From positions 1-38,227 of the forward strand of contig JAUWPV010000015.1 in NCBI GenBank assembly GCA_030611385.1: DNA of 38,227 nucleotides, in the 5' to 3' direction. Under the pieces are notes generated by a model. That model ran no database searches and had not been told where the DNA came from. It was given only the letters and a program-made list of their open reading frames with translations. Positions 7,677 to 15,639 of the stretch are shown here, one piece after another; the first letter of the stretch is position 1; the number at the start of each line of letters is the position of its first letter. This stretch comes from Bacillota bacterium (GTDB lineage: Bacteria > Bacillota > Dethiobacteria > DTU022). A program made the position numbers and the translations under genes.

Positions 7677-10352
7677 GTGGATTTAATTATTACTCACGAA
7701 AACTGTGATTTCGATGCTTTAGCTGCGACTGTTGCTGCTGCCAAGCTTCACTCGGGCAGCTCAATTATGATACCACAGTCACTGCAGCCGAACGTCCGAT
7801 CATTTGCCAACCTTTACCGGGATTTGCTTCCATTAAGCGATCCAAAAGAAATAGTGAAAGAAATTGATTTGGTAGTTGTTGTTGATACAAATCAAAAAGT
7901 GCGCCTTGGTAAATGGGGCTTTCTTCTTGATCGAGCAAAGTCAGTAACTCTGTATGATCACCATCCCGGCCAGGTAGATATCGCTGCTGAATTAGTTATC
8001 AATGAAGCGGTTGGGGCGACGACGACTGTTCTTTTGGAAGAGATCATCAAGAGAAAGATTAAGATAACTGAATTTGAAGCGACACTTTTTGCTCTCGGTA
8101 TCTATGAAGACACCGGGTGCCTGACTTATAGAATATCTACATCCCGGGATGCCCGGGCGGTTGCTTATCTTTGGGAAAACGGCCTCAACACCGGGATTAT
8201 TCAGGAGTATTTGCGGGCGCCGCTCAGCGATGTCCAAAAAGGTTTACTGGAGACGCTGCTTCGAAACAGTGAACTTTATGAGATCAACCGGCGCCGTGTT
8301 CTGATCAGCGCTACTGTTCTTGATGAATATGTTATCGGTGCGGCTGTATTGCTGCAGCTTCTCGATGAGATTGAAGATACTGACTTGACGATTGTGATCA
8401 TCCAGATGACCGGCAGTATCTATTTAGCTGCGCGATCCCAGGATGATGATCTGAACCTGCTGGAACTGTTGGCGCCATTTACTGTTAAAGGCTACCCCGG
8501 GGCTGTTTCAGCCCATATTAAGGGGATTGAAGCAGATAAAGCAAAAGAACAAGTGGTTGAATTTCTTAAAAGCTACCTCCCGCCGACTATTTCAGTTGAA
8601 AAGATAGCTTCGCAACCTGTTCTGACTATCTGCAGTGATACCAGCATAAATGAAGCTGATCGGTTGTTGACTGAACATGATTTCAAGGGGTGTCCGGTAG
8701 TCAAAGATGGACGCCTGGTCGGTATTATTTCCCACCGAGATCTACGTAAGGGTTTGAGAAATAATCTGGGGCATGCCCCAGTAAAAGGATTTATGACCCG
8801 AAAGCTGGTTACAGCTTCACCCGAACAGTCTTTATCTGAACTGCGCCGCCTGATGGTTGAACATAATATCGGACGGGTGCCGATTGTCGATCAGAGCGAT
8901 AAGCTGGTAGGTATCGTAACCCGCTCAGATATACTGCGTCACTTAAATCTTCTTGACCGTAGGGGTCGTTCGGTCAAGGGAAAAACTCCAACCGGCTCAA
9001 TTCACAAGATGAAGGCAGAAACTGAATCTGGCGAATCTGACGATGATGAGACGAATAACCTGATGAAGTTGATTAATAATGAACTGTCTGCCCGGATACA
9101 GAAGATTTTATTGCAAATCAGCAGGCTGGCCGAACAGGAGAAAGTGAAAATATATCTTGTCGGGGGTATGATCAGGGACCTGTTGTTAAGATATCCTCCG
9201 GAGAAAGATCTTGATTTTGTGGTAATTGGTGATGCGATATCTTTAGCCTTCAAACTTCAGAAACTGCTTGGAGGCAATATCAGGCACTTTGAGCAGTTTG
9301 GAACGGCGTCACTGCAGCTGGATGAAGGGCTCAGGCTGGATCTGGTAACAGCCCGTAAAGAGCTTTACGTTTCACCGGCTGCTTTACCGCAGGTGGAGAA
9401 CTCAAACCTGAAAAACGATCTTTTTAGACGTGATTTTAGCATTAATGCCATGGCGTGTTCCCTGGCAGTAGAAAATTTCGGAGAACTCCATGATTACTAT
9501 AACGGGCAGATTGATCTGCAGAACAAGGTGATTAGGGTACTCTATCAGTTGAGTTTTGCTGATGATCCCCTGCGAATGTTGCGCGCTGTTCGATTTGAAC
9601 AGCGTTATGACTTTAATCTGGAAGCGGAAACCCTTGCCTCCATTCAAAAAGCTGTTGAGTCCAATGTGTTGGAAAAAGTGAGCCGACAGCGCTTAAATCA
9701 GGAATTAAAATTTATATATAAAGAACCTGCTCCGCTTAAAATTCTAAAACGTTTTGATCAACTGGGTTTAATCTCTTTTCTGTATCCCCGGGCTAATCCC
9801 GACGAAAATACCTGGAGTTTGCTATCCGAAATAGAAGAAATTCTCAATTGGGCCGGGCAGCGCAACTGGGAACAAAAACCAGATATGGAATTGACTTACC
9901 TGAGCGGGTTTTTATATGGTTTGGAATCTACAGACCAGTCTGCTATAATAAGAAAGTTATATCTGTCAAGGGAAAGAGCATCAATAGTGCGGGCTGCCTG
10001 CCAGGGAATCTCTGCAGTTTTGAACAAACTGAATCAGTCTGAACTCAATCCCAGTATGGTTGTCAACTGTCTCGATCCATTCCCTGTTGAGGCTATTTTG
10101 TTTGCGCATGCCCTGACCGAAAGGAAAATAATCAGGGATCATCTGAAGCTTTATATGGATCGATTGCGTTTTATCCGGCCTGGTATAAAGGGGAGCGATT
10201 TGATAAAAATCGGTTTAGAACCAGGCCCGTATTATCGAAAAATAAATGAGCGCTTAAAGCAGGCCGTTTTAGACAAAGAAGTGCGTACTCCCCAGGAAGA
10301 ACTCGATTATGTGATTAACTATCTCGAAGCAGAAAAAAGAAAGGGGAATTAG
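7677..10352 (+). CDS. DHH phosphoesterase - CBS pair - tRNA nucleotidyltransferase (CCA/A-adding) fusion
   Basis: This 891-residue protein joins three modules. Residues 1-300 form a DHH/DHHA1 phosphoesterase with intact metal motifs: His7, Asp11 and Asp13 (THENCDFDA), Asp70 (VVDTN), DHH at 94-96, and Asp145. Residues about 308-425 contain two CBS repeats (GRLVGIISHRDL and DKLVGIVTRSDI), which usually bind adenine nucleotides. Residues about 485-891 form a class II tRNA nucleotidyltransferase or poly(A) polymerase: YLVGGMIRD (493-501), the catalytic DLDF (511-514), RRDFSINAMA and the DDPLRMLRAVRF motif. Each module keeps its catalytic residues. This architecture is known from some clostridia and deltaproteobacteria. 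The sequence does not decide between full CCA addition and A-only addition. The GTG start follows AAAGGGAG at 7662-7669. Confidence 0.9.
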   Translation: MDLIITHENCDFDALAATVAAAKLHSGSSIMIPQSLQPNVRSFANLYRDLLPLSDPKEIVKEIDLVVVVDTNQKVRLGKWGFLLDRAKSVTLYDHHPGQVDIAAELVINEAVGATTTVLLEEIIKRKIKITEFEATLFALGIYEDTGCLTYRISTSRDARAVAYLWENGLNTGIIQEYLRAPLSDVQKGLLETLLRNSELYEINRRRVLISATVLDEYVIGAAVLLQLLDEIEDTDLTIVIIQMTGSIYLAARSQDDDLNLLELLAPFTVKGYPGAVSAHIKGIEADKAKEQVVEFLKSYLPPTISVEKIASQPVLTICSDTSINEADRLLTEHDFKGCPVVKDGRLVGIISHRDLRKGLRNNLGHAPVKGFMTRKLVTASPEQSLSELRRLMVEHNIGRVPIVDQSDKLVGIVTRSDILRHLNLLDRRGRSVKGKTPTGSIHKMKAETESGESDDDETNNLMKLINNELSARIQKILLQISRLAEQEKVKIYLVGGMIRDLLLRYPPEKDLDFVVIGDAISLAFKLQKLLGGNIRHFEQFGTASLQLDEGLRLDLVTARKELYVSPAALPQVENSNLKNDLFRRDFSINAMACSLAVENFGELHDYYNGQIDLQNKVIRVLYQLSFADDPLRMLRAVRFEQRYDFNLEAETLASIQKAVESNVLEKVSRQRLNQELKFIYKEPAPLKILKRFDQLGLISFLYPRANPDENTWSLLSEIEEILNWAGQRNWEQKPDMELTYLSGFLYGLESTDQSAIIRKLYLSRERASIVRAACQGISAVLNKLNQSELNPSMVVNCLDPFPVEAILFAHALTERKIIRDHLKLYMDRLRFIRPGIKGSDLIKIGLEPGPYYRKINERLKQAVLDKEVRTPQEELDYVINYLEAEKRKGN

Positions 10353-10356
10353 CAGA

Positions 10357-11013
10357 TTGTTTGGTCTTGATCCTGTGATTATTGCGCTGCGTATACCAGC
10401 TCTACTGATTTCGATTACGATTCATGAATATGCCCATGCTCGGATGGCCTACCACTTTGGTGATACCACGGCTAAAAGGCAGGGACGCATGAACCTTAAT
10501 CCGATAAACCATCTCGATCTGTTCGGAACGATCATGATTCTCCTGGTCGGTTTCGGATGGGCTAAGCCGGTTCCGATAAACCCTTATAAATTCAACAATT
10601 ACCGCCGGGGGTTGCGCTGGGTTTCCTTTGCCGGCCCTTTGTCAAATTTTACACTTGGGTTTATAAGCATGTTGTTCTATTACATTTTGTGGAATGCCGG
10701 TTTGCTTGCCAGCGGCGGACTTTTTGCGGATTTTATATATGTGCTGATCACACTGAATATTATGCTCGGCATATTTAATCTGCTCCCGATCCCACCGCTG
10801 GATGGCTCAAAGATCCTGATGTCTTTTCTTTCCGATTCATACCTTGATTTTTATCGTCAGATCGAACGCTATGCAATGTTAATACTGTTTGGTCTGATCT
10901 TTATTCCAATTCCCGGTCCGTATCGGTCAATATTACATTTGATAATTGTTCCCACTTCTGAAGCTGTTTTGTTTTTATTCAATACGATTATACGATTTAT
11001 ACCTGGTTTATAA
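10357..11013 (+). CDS. Site-2-protease-family (M50) membrane metalloprotease
   Basis: This 218-residue polytopic membrane protein carries the zinc-protease motif HEYAH (residues 23-27) in the first hydrophobic segment. The second metal-ligand motif, NLLPIPPLDG, lies in a later membrane segment, so both halves of an M50 active site are present. There is no PDZ domain, as is usual for the short YwhC-like clostridial group. The TTG start follows AAGGGG at 10341-10346 and sits four bases after the preceding stop. It lies just upstream of trpS-scpA-scpB, a common clostridial arrangement. The natural substrate is unknown. Some M50 proteins (SpoIVFB) act in sporulation, but this short form is a general one. 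Confidence 0.9.
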   Translation: MFGLDPVIIALRIPALLISITIHEYAHARMAYHFGDTTAKRQGRMNLNPINHLDLFGTIMILLVGFGWAKPVPINPYKFNNYRRGLRWVSFAGPLSNFTLGFISMLFYYILWNAGLLASGGLFADFIYVLITLNIMLGIFNLLPIPPLDGSKILMSFLSDSYLDFYRQIERYAMLILFGLIFIPIPGPYRSILHLIIVPTSEAVLFLFNTIIRFIPGL

Positions 11014-11082
11014 CCAAATTGGATGGCTATCAAAAATCTCTTCAATTAACGGCACTTTTTAAAGCAGGGGGGAATTCGCCAG

Positions 11083-12069
11083 ATGGGTAAGCAGAGGATA
11101 TTCTCGGGAATTCAGGCTACCGGCAGTTTGCATTTGGGCAATTACCTGGGAGCCATTCGTAATTGGGTAAAAATGCAGGTTGAATATGATAATTATTTTT
11201 GCGTAGTTGATCTACATACAATAACTGTTCCCCAGGATCCACAAATTTTAAGAGCAAATATTCGAGAGGTAGCCGGATTTCTTTTTGCTGCTGGCATCGC
11301 GGAAGAAAATTCAGTTGTTTTTATTCAGTCTCATGTGAAGGCCCACTCAGAACTGGCCTGGTTGTTGAACTGTATCACCCCAATGGGTTGGTTGCAGCGC
11401 ATGATTCAGTTTAAAGAAAAATCGGAAAAGCAAAAAGAAGATGTCAGTGTGGGACTCTACAATTACCCGGTTTTACAGGCGGCAGACATCCTGCTCTACG
11501 ATACAAACCTGGTTCCGGTGGGGGAAGATCAGAAACAGCATGTTGAGTTATGCAGGGATATCGCCCAGCGCTTTAACTATCGGTATGGTGAAATATTTGT
11601 TCTCCCGGACGTTTATATACCACCGATTGGCGGTCGGGTCATGGGCCTTTCCAATCCTGATAAAAAGATGAGTAAGAGTGAGGAAAAGAAAGATGAAGCC
11701 ATCTTCTTGCTTGACTCTCCAGAAGAGATCCGGTTAAAAATACAAAGAGCCACTACCGATTCACTACGGGAAATCTGTTTTGATGATAAACGCTCAGGGA
11801 TAAACAACTTACTGACCATTTACCAGCTCTTAACGGAAAAAACCCGGGAGCAAATCGAGGAACATTTTGTTGGTAAGAGCTATAAAGATTTAAAAGAAGA
11901 GTTGGCCGAGGTAATTATAGGAAGTTTGCATCCTATTCAGGAGCGTTACCGGGAGATTACCGAAGAAAAGGGTTACCTTGATAAAATGCTAAACCGGGGA
12001 GCCGAGCGTGCCGGAGATTATGCAGAAAGAAAGCTTCAAATGATACTGAAGCACATTGGATTGAGATAA
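11083..12069 (+). CDS. trpS: Tryptophanyl-tRNA synthetase
   Basis: This class I enzyme charges tRNA-Trp. The protein has 328 residues, the standard bacterial length. The HIGH-like motif is GSLHLGN at residues 14-20 and the KMSKS loop is complete (PDKKMSKSEE). PVGEDQKQHVELCRDIA is another family signature. The ATG at 11083 follows AGGGGGG at 11066-11072. The 69-base gap upstream is too short for a T-box leader, so tRNA-dependent control is not evident here. Expression is probably from the upstream operon. Confidence 0.97.
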   Translation: MGKQRIFSGIQATGSLHLGNYLGAIRNWVKMQVEYDNYFCVVDLHTITVPQDPQILRANIREVAGFLFAAGIAEENSVVFIQSHVKAHSELAWLLNCITPMGWLQRMIQFKEKSEKQKEDVSVGLYNYPVLQAADILLYDTNLVPVGEDQKQHVELCRDIAQRFNYRYGEIFVLPDVYIPPIGGRVMGLSNPDKKMSKSEEKKDEAIFLLDSPEEIRLKIQRATTDSLREICFDDKRSGINNLLTIYQLLTEKTREQIEEHFVGKSYKDLKEELAEVIIGSLHPIQERYREITEEKGYLDKMLNRGAERAGDYAERKLQMILKHIGLR

Positions 12070-12084
12070 AAAGGATAACCTTAT

Positions 12085-12894
12085 ATGGTGCAGCAGGCCG
12101 ATTACACGATCAAGCTACCGGTTTTTGAGGGGCCTTTTGACCTTCTTTTTCACCTGATCAAAAAAGAGGAGGTCGATATATGGTCTATTTCAATTGCGGA
12201 TATTACCGCTCAGTACCTGGCCCATTTGCAGTCGATGAAAGAGCTGAATCTGGACATAGCCAGCGAATTTTTGGTAATGGCGGCAACCCTACTGCGTCTT
12301 AAATCTAAACTGCTGCTGCCACGCCCGAATCGGGGCTCAATTCAGGAAGAAGACGAAGAACTTTTTGAAATCAATACCGCTGAGGAGTTGTTCCAGCGAT
12401 TGGAAGAATACCGTTTCTTCAAAGAAGCGGCACAAGATTTAAAACAAAGGGAAGAGGAACAGCAGAAAACATTTTTGCGCTCTACCGGAGGGCAAAAAGT
12501 AATGGTTTTTATCCGGCAAGAGTCTGTTTATACCATTTGGGAGGGTGCCAACCATCTGAGTAATATCATGCACCGTTTTGCCAGGGCCACGCTAACCGAT
12601 ACGTACACCCCTGCATTCAGTATTGTCGAAGATTTTGTAGTGGCAGAGAAGGCCGCCTATATTCATGCTTTTTTGGTTCGTAGTAAAAGGGCGATAGCGA
12701 TGAAAGAATTATTTGCCACAGAAGGGCTCTGGGAGGTAATTGTAACTTTTATTGCCCTTCTTGAAATGACCCGACAGCATAAGGTGGCTCTTTTACAGGA
12801 ATGTCTCTTTGGACCGATTCTTGTGATCTTGAAGCAGGAGCCAGTGCAGAAGGAGGAAATCAGTGGAGAAAGAACAACAGAAAAAAACGATTGA
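12085..12894 (+). CDS. scpA: Segregation and condensation protein A
   Basis: ScpA is the kleisin that bridges SMC heads and, with ScpB, drives chromosome condensation and segregation. The 269-residue protein starts with the family signature VFEGPFDLLFHLIKKEEVDI and continues with ISIADITAQYL and FLVMAATLLRLKSKLLLP. The C-terminal winged-helix region is present. The ATG follows AAGGA at 12071-12075. The 3' end overlaps scpB by 32 bases, indicating coupled translation of the two partners. Confidence 0.95.
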   Translation: MVQQADYTIKLPVFEGPFDLLFHLIKKEEVDIWSISIADITAQYLAHLQSMKELNLDIASEFLVMAATLLRLKSKLLLPRPNRGSIQEEDEELFEINTAEELFQRLEEYRFFKEAAQDLKQREEEQQKTFLRSTGGQKVMVFIRQESVYTIWEGANHLSNIMHRFARATLTDTYTPAFSIVEDFVVAEKAAYIHAFLVRSKRAIAMKELFATEGLWEVIVTFIALLEMTRQHKVALLQECLFGPILVILKQEPVQKEEISGERTTEKND

Positions 12895-13396
12895 GGCGCT
12901 TCTCTTTTTAAGCGAAGAACCCGTAAATACCGATAAAATAGCGACAGTTCTTTCAGTGTCACCTGAAGAAGCCGATCTGTTGGTTTTTGAACTGCAAAAA
13001 GATCTCAGCGCTGCGCTTCGTGGGTTGCAGGTTTTTGAAATAGCCGGCGGCTACCAGATGGGTACACTCCCTGAGTTGGCCCCTAATCTGGAAAAAGTTT
13101 TCAGTGAAGATATCTCCAGTAATCTCACTGAAGCTGCTCTGGAAGCGCTGGCGATTATTGCGTACAAACAGCCTGTAACCAGGATCGAGATAGAATCTAT
13201 CCGTGGGGTACGCAGTGAACATGTTCTTGAAAATTTAATAAAACGTAAACTTATCCGGGTTAGTGGTCGAAAGGAAGGACCCGGGAGGCCTCTTCTTTAC
13301 AGCTCCACAGCAGACTTTCTTAAATATTTTGGCTTAATGAATCTCGAAGATCTTCCACCGTTGGAAGATGAACTGCGGGAAGAATTTACAGAATGA
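12863..13396 (+). CDS. scpB: Segregation and condensation protein B
   Basis: ScpB dimers bind ScpA in the SMC-ScpAB condensin. The protein has 177 residues with two winged-helix domains. Recognisable segments are ALLFLSEEPVNTDKIA near the N-terminus, EALAIIAYKQPVTRIEIE in the middle and RGVRSEHVLENL followed by GRKEGPGRPLLY in the second domain. The GTG start at 12863 has AGGAGG at 12851-12856, spaced six bases away, inside scpA. In B. subtilis the genes between scpB and rluB include dacB, spmA and spmB; here rluB follows within 11 bases. Confidence 0.95.
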   Translation: MEKEQQKKTIEALLFLSEEPVNTDKIATVLSVSPEEADLLVFELQKDLSAALRGLQVFEIAGGYQMGTLPELAPNLEKVFSEDISSNLTEAALEALAIIAYKQPVTRIEIESIRGVRSEHVLENLIKRKLIRVSGRKEGPGRPLLYSSTADFLKYFGLMNLEDLPPLEDELREEFTE

Positions 13397-13406
13397 GGTT
13401 TTAATC

Positions 13407-14132
13407 ATGCGTCTGGCAAAGTTTATGGCCAGAGCCGGAATTGTCTCTCGCCGACGGGCTGAATTAATGATCCGTGAAGGCCGGGTGCGGATAAACGGGT
13501 ATCCTGTAGATCTGCCTCAGACAGATGTCTGCGAAAACGATTCGGTTACGGTGGATGGAAAAATGATCGAAGGCATCGAAAGTAAACAGTATGTTCTGCT
13601 CAACAAACCGGTCGGCTACATCTCCACAGCTTACGATACCCATAATCGACCGACAGTGATCAGCCTGATCAGCGGTGTCGAAGCCAGGATTTATCCAGTT
13701 GGCAGACTGGATGCCGATACTAGTGGTGTGCTCATGTTGACTAACGATGGAGAATTGGCCTATCGGCTGACGCATCCGCGTTACCGGGTTAAGAAAGTCT
13801 ATCATGCCTGGGTTAATGGGTTACCCAATGATCGAATTCTGAACCAGATGAGCTGTGGAATAATTATCGATGCCGGTAAAACTGCTCCGGCCTCAGTCAG
13901 ACTTTTAGAAGCGCTAGTGGTTAATAACACTGCCTTATTGGAGATCACGCTTGCCGAAGGTAAAAAAAGGCAGGTTAAAAAAATGTGTGCTGCAGTCGGT
14001 CATCCGGTAAGAAAACTGGAACGAAAAAGTTTTGCCGGTTTGATAGCCACTGACTTGCCGGAGGGGTTATACCGTCACTTGAAACAGCATGAAATAGATG
14101 CTTTATACCGTATGGTCGAACTTAAAGTATAG
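13407..14132 (+). CDS. rluB: 23S rRNA pseudouridine synthase, RluB family
   Basis: This enzyme isomerises a uridine in 23S rRNA helix 89 (the RluB/E/F family target). From the ATG at 13407 the protein has 241 residues and begins MRLAKFMARAGIVSRR, the usual S4-domain start. An upstream in-frame ATG at 13368 would add 13 non-conserved residues and lie within scpB. GAGG at 13395-13398 supports 13407. The catalytic motif GRLDADTSGVLMLTNDGELA carries the nucleophilic Asp. The motif LAEGKKRQVKKMC is also typical. It closes the trpS-scpAB-rluB unit. Confidence 0.94.
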   Translation: MRLAKFMARAGIVSRRRAELMIREGRVRINGYPVDLPQTDVCENDSVTVDGKMIEGIESKQYVLLNKPVGYISTAYDTHNRPTVISLISGVEARIYPVGRLDADTSGVLMLTNDGELAYRLTHPRYRVKKVYHAWVNGLPNDRILNQMSCGIIIDAGKTAPASVRLLEALVVNNTALLEITLAEGKKRQVKKMCAAVGHPVRKLERKSFAGLIATDLPEGLYRHLKQHEIDALYRMVELKV

Positions 14133-14245
14133 CCTGGTTGCAAATTGCTGGAATTAATGAGAGAATAGGCATGCTAAAAAGCCGTAGTATCAGAGATTCT
14201 GAAAAGTTGAGAGAATTTTAAGTGAAAGAATAAGATCATAAGAGG

Positions 14246-14269
14246 TTTTTCACCGGTATTGGTGAAAAA
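14246..14269 (+). promoter_or_regulatory. Perfect 9-bp inverted repeat just upstream of cmk
   Basis: TTTTTCACC (14246-14254) and GGTGAAAAA (14261-14269) form a perfect stem with a six-base loop. It ends nine bases before the cmk ATG. The T's precede and the A's follow the hairpin, so it lacks the 3' U-tract of an intrinsic terminator on the plus strand. No good ribosome binding site lies between the hairpin and the ATG; the nearest, GAGG at 14242-14245, abuts the 5' arm. It could modulate translation of cmk or serve as a protein-binding palindrome. Confidence 0.45.
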
Positions 14270-14278
14270 AAATAAACT

Positions 14279-14968
14279 ATGCCTCAAAACCCTGGACACC
14301 CCACAATTGCCATAGATGGACCGGCCGGCTCTGGAAAGAGTACAGTGGCACGTGAAGTATCAATGAGGTTAAATATCAAATACCTTGATACCGGTGCTAT
14401 GTACAGGGCCGTAACCCTGAAATTAATCCGTAAAAAAGCAGATCTGACAAACCTGAAAGTGCTTGAAGAGATCCTTGATCAAACAACAATTCAGTTAGGT
14501 GAAGATAAGCAGGTTATTCTTGACGGTGAAGATGTTACAGCGGAAATACGTTTCCCGCATGTAAACGAGATGGTTTCCCCAGTTTCCTGTATATCTTTGA
14601 TCCGCCGTCGCCTGGTAGCAATCCAGCAGGCCGTTGCCAGAGAATCAACCAGAGAATCAAGGGGTATTATTATGGAGGGGCGGGATATCGCTTCCCGGGT
14701 TATGCCTGATGCTGATTTTAAATTTTACCTTGATGCCTCGGTGGAAGAACGAGCAAGGCGGCGCAGCAAAGAGCAACGTGAGAAAGGGCTTAACCTTCCT
14801 GAAGATTCAGTTACCGCAGAGATTTTAAAACGCGACAGTATTGATTCTCAAAGAGATGATTCTCCGCTAACCATTGTAGCCGATGCTATTGTGATCGATA
14901 CAACCGGGATGACCTTTGCTGCGGTTGTCACTAAAATAATTGAAACGGTAAATATGGATTTTCATTGA
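14279..14968 (+). CDS. cmk: Cytidylate kinase
   Basis: This kinase phosphorylates CMP and dCMP. The protein has 229 residues. The P-loop AIDGPAGSGKSTVAREV is near the N-terminus and is followed by KYLDTGAMYRAVTL. The MEGRDIASRVMPDAD motif and the lid segment with EERARRRSKEQ are typical. The start region has no obvious Shine-Dalgarno sequence and is preceded by a hairpin (14246-14269). The stop overlaps the TTG start of the plsC gene. The cmk-plsC-ispH-rpsA order is shared with many clostridia. Confidence 0.95.
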   Translation: MPQNPGHPTIAIDGPAGSGKSTVAREVSMRLNIKYLDTGAMYRAVTLKLIRKKADLTNLKVLEEILDQTTIQLGEDKQVILDGEDVTAEIRFPHVNEMVSPVSCISLIRRRLVAIQQAVARESTRESRGIIMEGRDIASRVMPDADFKFYLDASVEERARRRSKEQREKGLNLPEDSVTAEILKRDSIDSQRDDSPLTIVADAIVIDTTGMTFAAVVTKIIETVNMDFH

Positions 14969-15606
14969 ATGGAAGCCAGGTGACTAGGTTGTTGTATTGT
15001 TTCGCTCGTTTTGTTTTTTTAATATACCTTAAACTACTCTATCGGCTTAAAATACACGGTGTTGAGCATATCCCGAAAAGAAAACCATTTATTATTTGCT
15101 CTAACCATATTTGTTGGCTGGATCCTTTAGCCGTGGGCGCGGCTTTACCGACAAGTTATCGAATTCATTTTATGGCAAAAAAAGAACTGTTCAACAACTT
15201 TATTTTATCTTGCCTACTAAGGAAAGCTTATGCTTTTCCCGTTAACCGTCAGGATGCCGATTACGGGGCGATTAAAAAGGCCTACCAGCTTTTAGGGGAT
15301 GGACAGGTTCTGGGACTGTTCCCGGAGGGGTCTCGGAGCAAAGACGGCGAACTGCAAAAAGCATTTAACGGGGCAGCTTTAATTGCTGTTCGCAGTGGAG
15401 TACCTCTTTTACCGATAGCGATAGACGGACCTTACAGAGGTTTTAAAACTTTGCATGTTTATGTCGGCCCGCCATTTGTACTACCACCATTGCTCTATGA
15501 ACAAAAAGAGAAAAAAAGGGAGCAGCTTAACGAGATGAGTTGTACAATTATGGAAAATATCAGCAGGTTATTACCGGAAAATAATATTAAAGATCGATTG
15601 GATTGA
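14965..15606 (+). CDS. plsC: 1-acyl-sn-glycerol-3-phosphate acyltransferase
   Basis: This membrane-associated enzyme acylates lysophosphatidic acid to phosphatidic acid. The protein has about 213 residues with a hydrophobic N-terminus. The catalytic H-x4-D motif is in SNHICWLDPLAVG, and the phosphate-binding motif is FPEGSRSKDG. The start is uncertain. The TTG at 14965 overlaps the cmk stop by four bases, whereas the GTG at 14980 has GGAAG five bases upstream and would shorten the protein by five residues. plsY, which makes the substrate for the preceding acylation step, lies 5 kb downstream in the same block. Confidence 0.9.
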   Translation: MNGSQVTRLLYCFARFVFLIYLKLLYRLKIHGVEHIPKRKPFIICSNHICWLDPLAVGAALPTSYRIHFMAKKELFNNFILSCLLRKAYAFPVNRQDADYGAIKKAYQLLGDGQVLGLFPEGSRSKDGELQKAFNGAALIAVRSGVPLLPIAIDGPYRGFKTLHVYVGPPFVLPPLLYEQKEKKREQLNEMSCTIMENISRLLPENNIKDRLD

Positions 15607-15639
15607 TTGTGTTTTGAGACCTGCGGTTGGAGTGATTAT

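Noticed and set aside
11014-11082. Possible T-box leader before trpS
   Set aside because: The gap is only 69 bases, with no T-box sequence and no terminator hairpin.
14171-14221. Tiny 16-codon frame (MLKSRSIRDSEKLREF) between rluB and cmk
   Set aside because: It has only a weak ribosome binding site and no codon pattern suggesting an attenuator; I cannot support it as a gene.
14246-14269. Intrinsic terminator before cmk
   Set aside because: The hairpin is followed by A's, not T's, on the plus strand.
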